DNA of 5,327 bases from NCBI GenBank assembly GCA_003520455.1, contig DOUV01000976.1:1-5327 (forward strand). Direction: 5' to 3'. Shown here in pieces: positions 1-5,251 of the stretch (position 1 is its first letter; every line of letters starts with the position of its first letter). The position numbers and the translations under genes are program-made. The DNA comes from Chloroflexota bacterium. GTDB lineage: Bacteria; Chloroflexota; Anaerolineae; Ardenticatenales; Ardenticatenaceae. The notes beneath the pieces were generated by a model. That model was given only the letters and a program-made list of their open reading frames with translations, ran no database searches and had not been told where the DNA came from.

Positions 1-2
1 CG

Positions 3-383
3 GGCAGCCTGGACGACCGGGTGAAAGAGGCGCGCACCGCGCTGGGCGACTGGACGGGCGCAATCGGCACCTTGCCGCTGGTGCCCGAGACAGACAAGCT
101 GAAGGGCATCACCGACCCTGAGGTCAAGGCGGCCGCGGCCAAGCAGTTGAAGAGCCAGCTCAATGACTTCGACAGCTGGGTTAATGCCGAGGAAAAACGC
201 ATCGACACCGAGCTCAAGCAGGTGAACGAGCTGATCAAGGCCGAGAGCAAGCTGAAACCCGCCAAGGACGGCGCGGCGCTGGTCAGCAGCGCGAAGTCGC
301 TGAAAACCGAGCTGGACGAGCGGAAAATCCAGCTGGGTGAGCTGCGGGATGCGGTAAAAGACAGGCTGAAGACGCTGAACTGA
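3..383 (+). CDS. C-terminal part of a charged helical hypothetical protein
   Basis: This reading frame is open from the first bases of the window to a TGA at 381-383, so the gene begins upstream and only its last ~126 residues are seen. A GTG at 21 is in frame, but codons before it are also open and there is no ribosome binding site, so it is not taken as the start. The visible part is rich in Lys, Glu, Asp and Leu with almost no aromatic residues. Its spacing suggests long amphipathic helices or a coiled coil, for example through LNDFDSWVNAEEKRI and KSLKTELDERKIQLGELRD. There is no membrane segment, cysteine or catalytic motif. I do not recognise the family. The next start codon lies 10 bases after the stop, so the two genes are probably co-transcribed. 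Being coding is well supported by codon pattern and spacing; the function is unknown. Confidence 0.7.
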   Translation, partial: GSLDDRVKEARTALGDWTGAIGTLPLVPETDKLKGITDPEVKAAAAKQLKSQLNDFDSWVNAEEKRIDTELKQVNELIKAESKLKPAKDGAALVSSAKSLKTELDERKIQLGELRDAVKDRLKTLN

Positions 384-393
384 TGGGCGGAAC

Positions 394-2214
394 GTGGGAT
401 GTACGCGGACAACTGTTCTGCGGCTGACGGCGCTGCTGCTGGCGCTGCCGCTGCTGTTCGTGAGTGAACGACCGGCAACGGCGCTCGCGCGCGAAAAGGC
501 CGAGCTGGCCTGGAACGTGGACGCCACCACCTACCTGCACTACGCGGTGGAAACCCAGGCCGCGGCAGGTGAAGAAGCCGACCCCAAGCCCAACCTGCAG
601 CACGTTCACCTGATGGGCTACGAGATCGGGCCGGACGGCGCGCTGGTTGAGCTTTCGCGGCCCTGGGTGTTCGAGGAAATGCTGTTCCAGCTGGGGGCGG
701 CGCTGCCCGGCGCCAGCGCGCGTGCGGAGGACAGCTGGAAGCGCGAATGGAACTTTGACAGCGTGTCGGGCACCCAGCAACTGGAGGTGAGCTCAAGCTA
801 CCTGTTCAAGCAAGTGGCCGGCTACAGCGGCCACGAGTGCGCGCACATCGTGGGCACCCACAAGTTGAAGGCCGAGCGCGCGGGCGACAATCCGCCGCGC
901 TGGACGAAGTTCGAGCTGACCACCGACGCCTTTTTCGACGGCGAGGCGGGGTACCTGCTGGGGATGAAGCTGGCGTTGCGCGGCAGCAAGCTGGAGCCGG
1001 CCCCCGAGGCAGACAAAGAGCCGGTTGCCAGGAACTACCTGTGGGACATCGAGTGGAAGCTGAAGCCGCCCGTGGACACCACGGAGACCGAACAGATCAA
1101 GAAGAAGGTGGACGTCGCCATCGCCCGCGGCGTCGAGCGCCTGTGGGCCCAGCGCAACAAGGAAGGCCACTGGCCCTACGGCAAGCACCAGCGCGGCGGC
1201 ACCGCCCTGGCGCTGCTGGCGCTGCTGATCGGCGTGAGCCCCTGGGTGCCCGGCGATCCCTTCCACCTGCTCTTCGCGCGGGTCCTCCCGTACCGCGCGA
1301 TGTTCTACCTCGGACTCACTCTGCCAGCGCTGGCAGCCTTTGGCGCCGACTGGCTGCTGGGAATAGTTGAGCGACGCTTTTGGTGGCAGCCACCCAGTGC
1401 GCTGGCGCAAGCAGCGGGACCGCTCTTCTTCGGCGCGTTCGTGCTTCTCGTGTTCGTCGACTTCCACCCTGTCAGCGGTACGTACACCAGCACTCCGCGC
1501 TATTTCACGGCCGAAGAGTACGAAGCCTATGCCTGGCTGGCTGCCAAACAGACAAGCGGTCCCTGGCGCATCTGGGAGCCGACCGACGACATCACCCTGA
1601 AATACCAGCGGACCCTCGCCCCGACCTTCGCCCCGGTGCCGCGCTACGATGGGCATTGGGATGAGGGAGTGCCGCTGCCGATGTGGTCTCTGCGGCACGA
1701 GGCTACTGATCTGCTGGACCCGGACTTGCTCAACGCCCTTGCGGTGCGCTATATCGTCCTGCGTCCGGCCGAGCCGGGGGCTGAGCGCTGGCAGACCGAA
1801 CTTGCCGCCGCGGGTTTCAACTCCCTCGCCTGGGAGCGTGGTGGCGTTCAAATCTGGGAGAATCCCGCGACCCTACCCTTCGCCTGGAGTGCCGGGACCG
1901 TTCGAGCCCTGAGCTATCGACCAGGACGGATTCGCCTGGTGGTCGAGCATGAAATCGCCGGCCCCGTGCGCGTGGCGGAGGCCTGGTTCCCCGATTGGCA
2001 GGTGACCGTGGACGGCCAGCCGGCCCGGTTGCTGCGCGCCGATGAGGCCTTCCTGGGGGTCGAAATTCCCCCCGGGCGCCACGAGGTCGTCTTTTTCTGG
2101 CAGACGCCAGCAGTCATCTGGCTGAGTTGGGCGTTGGCCGGCTTCGCGCTGGCGGGGCTCATTGGAGGGGGAGTCTACACATGGATTCAGAGGCGTCGCT
2201 CAAGCTTTCGGTGA
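394..2214 (+). CDS. Hybrid ORF: secreted prenyltransferase-repeat protein N-part joined to YfhO-like membrane protein C-part
   Basis: The 606-residue frame contains two unrelated halves. Residues 1-33 look like a signal peptide (Arg-containing start, then LTALLLALPLLFV). Residues ~38-200 form a beta-rich domain of a secreted type with the pattern GYSGHECAHIVGT. Residues ~237-280 (DVAIARGVERLWAQ, EGHWPYG, GGTALALLALL) match the start of prenyltransferase/squalene-oxidase-type repeats, which normally continue for many more residues. From ~residue 284 the sequence changes to the C-terminal region of a YfhO-like membrane protein: DPFHLLFARVLPYR, hydrophobic segments at ~303-325 and 341-358, a soluble region with RYIVLRP, IWENP and AWFPDWQVTVDGQ, and a last membrane segment at ~572-596. 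YfhO proteins usually have about a dozen membrane segments, most of which are missing here. GTG 394 is the only usual start, because a stop lies in frame at 367 and the ATG at 383 is out of frame. The end overlaps the next gene by 34 bases. It may be an assembly chimera rather than a real protein. Confidence 0.6.
   Translation: MGCTRTTVLRLTALLLALPLLFVSERPATALAREKAELAWNVDATTYLHYAVETQAAAGEEADPKPNLQHVHLMGYEIGPDGALVELSRPWVFEEMLFQLGAALPGASARAEDSWKREWNFDSVSGTQQLEVSSSYLFKQVAGYSGHECAHIVGTHKLKAERAGDNPPRWTKFELTTDAFFDGEAGYLLGMKLALRGSKLEPAPEADKEPVARNYLWDIEWKLKPPVDTTETEQIKKKVDVAIARGVERLWAQRNKEGHWPYGKHQRGGTALALLALLIGVSPWVPGDPFHLLFARVLPYRAMFYLGLTLPALAAFGADWLLGIVERRFWWQPPSALAQAAGPLFFGAFVLLVFVDFHPVSGTYTSTPRYFTAEEYEAYAWLAAKQTSGPWRIWEPTDDITLKYQRTLAPTFAPVPRYDGHWDEGVPLPMWSLRHEATDLLDPDLLNALAVRYIVLRPAEPGAERWQTELAAAGFNSLAWERGGVQIWENPATLPFAWSAGTVRALSYRPGRIRLVVEHEIAGPVRVAEAWFPDWQVTVDGQPARLLRADEAFLGVEIPPGRHEVVFFWQTPAVIWLSWALAGFALAGLIGGGVYTWIQRRRSSFR
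1201..1262 (+). other. Probable chimera or recombination junction inside the hybrid ORF
   Basis: Upstream of this stretch the frame encodes a secreted, Lys/Glu-rich protein entering its first prenyltransferase-type repeat; downstream it encodes the last third of a YfhO-like membrane protein. Both partners are truncated at the same place. The stretch begins with an internally repetitive GCGCTGCTG-type run coding LALLALL, a sequence that suits both a repeat helix and a membrane helix. Such a shared short sequence could have joined unrelated reads, or served as microhomology for a real deletion. Residues IGVSP could belong to either parent, so the exact breakpoint cannot be fixed from sequence alone. 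Confidence 0.55.
2164..2172 (+). promoter_or_regulatory. Ribosome binding site for the first GT2 gene
   Basis: A purine run GGAGGGGGA lies 8 bases before the ATG at 2181 and inside the last codons of the preceding frame. It fixes the start of the glycosyltransferase at 2181 rather than at the earlier in-frame start at 2127, which would add 18 residues that do not look like this family. Its position within the upstream gene suggests translational coupling. Confidence 0.75.
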
Positions 2215-2957
2215 TCCTGCCTACGTATAACGAACGGGACAACATTGTCGAACTCATCGATGCCATTGAGGCTCGATTGGCCCCGGAGGGGTGGTCCTAC
2301 GAGCTCATCGTGGTCGATGACAATAGTCCAGATGGGACATCTGAGGTGGTGGCGGCCCGCGCGGCGGCTGATCCCGCCGTCAGGCTCTCCGTCCGCACGA
2401 CGGAGCGTGGTCTCTCGAGCGCCATTTCTCACGGTATCCGGCAGGCCTCTGGCAACGTCATCGTGGTTATGGATACCGACTTCAACCATGACCCTGAGAT
2501 GCTGGCCCAGATGGTGAAATTCCTGGAGTACTACGATATCGTGATCGGCTCGCGCTTCACCATGGGTGGTGGCATGGAAGACACGTGGCGCTACCGGGCG
2601 AGCTACCTCTTCAACGTCATAGTGCGCTTTGTCCTGCGGACGCAAGTGCAAGATAACCTCAGTGGCTTCTTCGCCATGCGCCGCGACCGGCTTGAGGCCC
2701 TCGATCTCGAGCGCATCTTCGCCGGCTACGGTGAATATTTCATGCGTCTGCTCTTCCTGGCCTGGCGGCAGGGCTATAAGCTTCTGGAAGTGCCGGTTTT
2801 CTATCGCAATCGTCGCCACGGCCAGAGCAAGTCGCAGTTTGTCAACATGTTCGTCACCTACACGGTGGCGATGATCAAACTCCGCCTGGGCGTTTGGCCG
2901 CGCCTGGTGCGCGCGAAGCAGGCCGCCGGTCACGTCCTTGGATTGAAGCGCACCTGA
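2181..2957 (+). CDS. Polyprenol-phosphate mannosyltransferase-like GT2 glycosyltransferase (DPM1 type)
   Basis: This 258-residue protein is a GT-A fold family 2 glycosyltransferase resembling dolichol/polyprenol-phosphate mannosyltransferases, which move a sugar from a nucleotide donor to polyprenyl phosphate at the cytoplasmic membrane face. Visible motifs in order: VILPTYNE (11-18), the nucleotide-binding VVDDNSPDGT (44-53), the metal-binding DxD stretch MDTDFNHDP (97-105), IGSR (122-125), DNLSGFFAMRR (158-168) and the family-typical EVPVFYRNRRHGQSKSQ (203-219). There is no C-terminal GtrA-like membrane domain, so it is the short, soluble or peripheral form, and the length is normal for that form. 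ATG 2181 has a strong ribosome binding site and overlaps the upstream frame by 34 bases, implying coupling to the YfhO-like gene, a plausible user of the lipid-linked sugar (inference). The sugar and acceptor cannot be read from the sequence; glucose or another hexose is as possible as mannose. Confidence 0.9.
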   Translation: MDSEASLKLSVILPTYNERDNIVELIDAIEARLAPEGWSYELIVVDDNSPDGTSEVVAARAAADPAVRLSVRTTERGLSSAISHGIRQASGNVIVVMDTDFNHDPEMLAQMVKFLEYYDIVIGSRFTMGGGMEDTWRYRASYLFNVIVRFVLRTQVQDNLSGFFAMRRDRLEALDLERIFAGYGEYFMRLLFLAWRQGYKLLEVPVFYRNRRHGQSKSQFVNMFVTYTVAMIKLRLGVWPRLVRAKQAAGHVLGLKRT

Positions 2958-2977
2958 CCCGGACCCGGTCTCCTCCT

Positions 2978-3748
2978 ATGACGAGCGACACCATCATCAT
3001 CATTCCTGCCTACAACGAAGCCGCGAACCTCCCGCGCGTCATTCCGGAGATCCGGCACGCGGTGCCCGACGTGGACATCGTTGTGGTCAACGATTGCTCC
3101 AGGGACCGCACCGCCCAGGTCGCGCAGGCCCTCGGCGCGGCCGTCGTCTCGCTCCCCAACAATCTCGGCTACGGCGGAGCGGTTCAGACGGGCTTCCGCT
3201 ATGCTGTCGAGAAGGGCTACGCCTACGGCGTCATGATGGACGGCGATGGGCAGATGGACCCGCACTCGGTGCCCGCCCTCCTCGACGTCGTTCGCAGTGG
3301 CCGGGCCGATCTGGCGCTGGGATCGCGCTTCCTCGGGCGAATGGAGTACAAGAACAGCCGCATCCGGGAATTTGGCCAGCTCTTCTTTCGCTGGGTTGTC
3401 CGTATTCTCATCAAGCAACCGATTACTGATCCAACCTGCGGGTTCCAGGCTCTCACGGCTGAGGCGATGGCATTCTTCAGCTGTGATAACTACCCGTCCG
3501 ACTTTCCCGATGCTGATACCTTGCTCCTCTTCCGCTACGCGGGCTTCACGGTTGAGGAGGTGCCGGTCACAATCCGAGGCCGCCTCAGCGGCAGCTCGAT
3601 GCACGCCGGCTGGAAACCGATCTACTACGTCATCAAGATGCTCTTTGCGATATTCATTGTCTTCCTGCGCCATAAGACGCGCGTCGCTTCGCTGCGGCAG
3701 CCGCCGATGGCGACGGAGGGCATCGAGCCCGCCATCAAAGCGTTTTGA
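2978..3748 (+). CDS. Second GT2 family glycosyltransferase
   Basis: This 256-residue protein is a complete GT-A fold family 2 transferase, distinct from its neighbour. Motifs: IIIPAYNEA (7-15), VVNDCSRDRT (36-45), NLGYGGAVQTGF (62-73), the DxD-containing MDGDGQMDP (87-95), LGSRF (114-118), DPTCGFQ (151-157), DADT (178-181) and EVPV (194-197). A hydrophobic stretch at ~217-230 near the C-terminus may anchor or appose it to the membrane. Related proteins are often annotated as polyprenyl-phosphate glucosyl- or mannosyltransferase-like, and many sit beside a small DUF2304 membrane protein; none is present here. ATG 2978 was chosen because the fold begins immediately after it. Earlier in-frame TTG codons such as 2894 would add an unrelated Arg-rich tail inside the previous gene. 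The gap to the previous stop is 20 bases, so the two form an operon, although no Shine-Dalgarno sequence precedes the ATG. Donor and acceptor are unknown. Confidence 0.88.
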   Translation: MTSDTIIIIPAYNEAANLPRVIPEIRHAVPDVDIVVVNDCSRDRTAQVAQALGAAVVSLPNNLGYGGAVQTGFRYAVEKGYAYGVMMDGDGQMDPHSVPALLDVVRSGRADLALGSRFLGRMEYKNSRIREFGQLFFRWVVRILIKQPITDPTCGFQALTAEAMAFFSCDNYPSDFPDADTLLLFRYAGFTVEEVPVTIRGRLSGSSMHAGWKPIYYVIKMLFAIFIVFLRHKTRVASLRQPPMATEGIEPAIKAF

Positions 3749-3822
3749 CCCGCCCGCCAGGGCGAATGCCCGGCTTCGAGGCGAGACATCGGTTGGGGGA
3801 GGGGCAACAGGAGGTGGGAGGG

Positions 3823-3839
3823 AAGACTTCCAAAGTCTT
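3823..3839. repeat. Short palindrome, copy 1 of the AGACTTC..AAGTCT type
   Basis: AAGACTT, a 3-base spacer CCA, then AAGTCTT form a perfect 7-bp inverted repeat. Its core AGACTTCCAAAGTCT differs from the palindrome at 3906-3920 at only two central positions. No run of T follows in either direction, so a simple intrinsic terminator is unlikely. It looks like a member of a dispersed intergenic palindrome family. Confidence 0.6.
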
Positions 3840-3904
3840 GTTCACAGCCGGTCCCCGCTGCGATCACTCCCGTGGGAGCGCGCTTGGGCAAGCACGATCC
3901 CCGC

Positions 3905-3921
3905 CAGACTTCGGAAGTCTG
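3905..3921. repeat. Short palindrome, copy 2 of the AGACTTC..AAGTCT type
   Basis: CAGACTTC, a single G, then GAAGTCTG form a perfect 8-bp inverted repeat around one central base. The 15-base core AGACTTCGGAAGTCT matches the copy 82 bases upstream at 13 of 15 positions. The arms are too close for a stable RNA hairpin, so a DNA-level role (protein site or mobile repeat remnant) is more likely than termination. Confidence 0.6.
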
Positions 3922-3952
3922 AGGCCTTGACCAGCGCTCTGGCGGAAGCGTA

Positions 3953-4001
3953 AAACGCAGAACGTCACGTTTATATTGGTAGGGTATATCGTCCTGCGTT
4001 T
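3953..4001. repeat. 8-bp inverted repeat enclosing an AT-rich loop
   Basis: AAACGCAG at 3953-3960 is the exact reverse complement of CTGCGTTT at 3994-4001. The 33 bases between them include a perfect AACGT-C-ACGTT palindrome (3961-3971) and the AT-rich stretch TATATTGGTAGGGTATAT. It may be a weak stem-loop or an operator region; an 8-bp repeat at this distance can also arise by chance. Confidence 0.35.
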
Positions 4002-4030
4002 CGCTCGCGGCGGAGTAGGGACGCAGAAAC

Positions 4031-4068
4031 ATGGAGGCAGCCAAGAATCAAATCCGTTCTGTCTCCAT
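4031..4068. repeat. 10-bp imperfect hairpin
   Basis: ATGGAGGCAG at 4031-4040 can pair with CTGTCTCCAT at 4059-4068 through nine Watson-Crick pairs and one G-U pair, leaving an 18-base loop. No T run follows. It lies just upstream of the large palindrome and could be part of the same folded transcript leader. Confidence 0.35.
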
Positions 4069-4076
4069 ACCCTGCG

Positions 4077-4166
4077 GAAATGTTCGCTCATATGGAATTA
4101 GGGTGTGTATCGTGTGCGAGCGCGAGGCGCTCGCACACGATACACCAATATGAGCAGAAATGTTCG
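4077..4166. repeat. 10-bp direct repeats flanking the large palindrome
   Basis: GAAATGTTCG occurs at 4077-4086 and again at 4157-4166, exactly 80 bases apart, on either side of the palindromic block 4086-4155. The arrangement resembles a small inverted-repeat element with a target-site duplication. The fit is not perfect, because the right copy is separated from the terminal inverted repeat by one extra base, A4156. Confidence 0.45.
4086..4155. repeat. 70-base nested palindrome with a perfect 19-bp stem
   Basis: The inner arms GTGTATCGTGTGCGAGCGC (4105-4123) and its exact complement (4127-4145) are separated by only GAG. An outer pair, GCTCATAT (4086-4093) and ATATGAGC (4148-4155), adds 8 bp beyond an asymmetric bulge of 11 bases on the left and 2 on the right. 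It would form a very stable RNA hairpin or a DNA cruciform. There is no T tract after either arm, so it is not a typical intrinsic terminator, though it could stop the upstream operon or block read-through by another route. Other possibilities are a MITE-like mobile repeat, a REP-like element or a protein-binding site. That a 27-bp pairing is non-random is clear; its function is not. Confidence 0.8.
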
Positions 4167-4318
4167 TCCGTTGGGCACTCATCCGAGCGAATTGTCGAAT
4201 GCCAGGGGATACAATCCGCTTTTCCGTTTTAGCATGACTCTTGCACATCGCGTCAACTGGAAACCCTCCCTCAATTCACAGAAGCACTCATCACAGCAAA
4301 TGAACGAGCAGGTGACCG

Positions 4319-5251
4319 GTGATTAACGCGCTTTCGATAGATTTGGAAGAATGGTTCCATGCTGAATTGCTCCGGCGGCATGTGTCGCCGGAGGACCGCC
4401 AATTTGGGCAGGCGGCTCAAGCCGCGCGCCAGCTCCTCGAGCTGCTCGACGACCGCAATGCGCGAGCCACCTTTTTTGTGGTGGGCGAACTCATGGCGGC
4501 GGAGCCAGCTCTCATCCAGGAGATCCGGGCGGCCGGTCACGAGATCGGTTGCCACGGGCTGACGCACCGTCCGCTATGGGAGCTGGACCCGGCGTCTTTG
4601 ACGGAGGAGTTGCAGGGCTGGCGGACCCTGTTCCGCCAGGTGCTCAACGATGTCAGCCCGCCGGTCGAGGGATTCCGCGCGCCGACGTTCTCGTTGGACC
4701 GGACGACGTCGTGGGCCTTGCCGGTGCTGACAGAGTGGGGCTTCCGCTACGATTCCAGCATCTTCCCGCGTCGCAATCATGTCTATGGGGTGCGAGGCGC
4801 ACCAACCATTCCCTACCGCCCGGCGGCCGACAATCTCGTCGATCACGATCCGAATGGTCTGATCGCCGAGTTCCCAATGAGTGTCACCCGTGTCTTTGGC
4901 AAACGCGTGCCGATTGCCGGTGGCTTCTACCTGCGGGCGCTGCCGCTCGGTTTCGTCGTCCACGGTTTCCAGCAGCTCAATGCCGCCTGCCGGCCCTTCA
5001 ATCTCTATCTCCATCCCTGGGAAATCTGGACCGAGACCCCTCGCGTTCGAGGCCTCAGCATTGCCGACTCGCTCATTACCTACCACAACCTCGGAGCACC
5101 GATGCTGGACAAGCTCAAGGTGCTCCTGACCGAGTTTCGTTTTGCGCCGGTCTCTGAGGTGCTGGCGCGGTATGGCATCTTGCCGGGCACCCCCCCGCCC
5201 GCTTCTGCAGCGATGCCGGCTCAGGCAGAGTTGGAATGGCGCGCGGCGTAA
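4319..5251 (+). CDS. Polysaccharide deacetylase, NodB fold, of the exosortase/PEP-CTERM locus type
   Basis: This 310-residue protein belongs to carbohydrate esterase family 4-like deacetylases, which remove N-acetyl groups from polysaccharides using a metal held by Asp and His residues. Its opening INALSIDLEEWFH (2-14) corresponds to the NALSVDVEDWF-type first motif of deacetylases found in exopolysaccharide and PEP-CTERM loci, with acidic D8, E10 and E11. Next come ATFFVVGE (50-57), the HxxxH metal motif at H79 and H83 (CHGLTH), GFRAPTFSLD (118-127), GFRYDSSIFP (141-150), GGFYLRALP (201-209) and the late LYLHPWE motif with H232. Residues ~195-288 fit the usual C-terminal extension (DUF3473-like); the last ~20 are an Ala/Pro-rich tail. 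No signal peptide is visible. The GTG start is forced, since an in-frame TGA lies at 4313-4315, and the family N-terminus begins right there. It follows a 570-base gap, so it may have its own promoter. The substrate is unknown. Confidence 0.92.
   Translation: MINALSIDLEEWFHAELLRRHVSPEDRQFGQAAQAARQLLELLDDRNARATFFVVGELMAAEPALIQEIRAAGHEIGCHGLTHRPLWELDPASLTEELQGWRTLFRQVLNDVSPPVEGFRAPTFSLDRTTSWALPVLTEWGFRYDSSIFPRRNHVYGVRGAPTIPYRPAADNLVDHDPNGLIAEFPMSVTRVFGKRVPIAGGFYLRALPLGFVVHGFQQLNAACRPFNLYLHPWEIWTETPRVRGLSIADSLITYHNLGAPMLDKLKVLLTEFRFAPVSEVLARYGILPGTPPPASAAMPAQAELEWRAA

Larger units (their letters stand above)
3749..4318. other. 570-base intergenic region with several inverted repeats and no convincing gene
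   Basis: No frame here has a plausible start, ribosome binding site and protein-like composition; open frames on both strands run through palindromes or extend from neighbouring genes. The first ~200 bases are GC-rich and carry two short related palindromes. From ~3950 the sequence becomes visibly richer in A and T and holds a series of inverted repeats (3953-4001, 4031-4068, 4086-4155). The last ~150 bases before the deacetylase show no strong repeat. The region ends the glycosyltransferase operon and probably carries the promoter of the deacetylase gene. I cannot assign a promoter with confidence. Confidence 0.7.

Noticed and set aside
793..1851. A 352-codon open frame on the - strand
   Set aside because: It lies wholly opposite the + frame 394-2214, has a low-complexity Arg/Gly/Gln/His/Leu-rich composition with no recognisable domain, and is expected by chance opposite GC-rich coding sequence.
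2127..2180. Upstream in-frame start for the first GT2 at 2127
   Set aside because: It would add 18 Gly/Arg-rich residues unlike the family, while ATG 2181 has an excellent ribosome binding site.
2187..3673. Two ~250-codon open frames on the - strand
   Set aside because: Each mirrors a clearly recognised GT2 gene on the + strand, and their His/Arg/Asp/Val-rich translations show no family motif.
3760..3771. GGGC-GAAT-GCCC as a terminator of the glycosyltransferase operon
   Set aside because: Only four base pairs and no following T run; such a repeat is common by chance in GC-rich DNA.
3745..3953. Short + strand open frames just after the second GT2
   Set aside because: No ribosome binding site, composition dominated by Gly, Arg and Ser, and they cross the short palindromes; no domain is recognised.
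4105..4145. The 19-bp hairpin as a standard rho-independent terminator
   Set aside because: The stem is strong, but neither side is followed by a T tract (CAATATGAGC on the right), so the usual signal is incomplete.
3949..4170. CRISPR array or tRNA-like structure
   Set aside because: The repeats are inverted and unequal with no regular spacing, and no cloverleaf or T-loop sequence was found.
4192..4215. TTGTCG and TACAAT as a -35/-10 promoter for the deacetylase
   Set aside because: The spacer is only 12 bases and the match is partial; such hexamers occur by chance in this more AT-rich stretch.
4105..4326. A 73-codon + frame through the large palindrome
   Set aside because: Its first part is a translation of the inverted repeat, it has no ribosome binding site, and it shows no protein-like pattern; only its last eight codons are noted separately.
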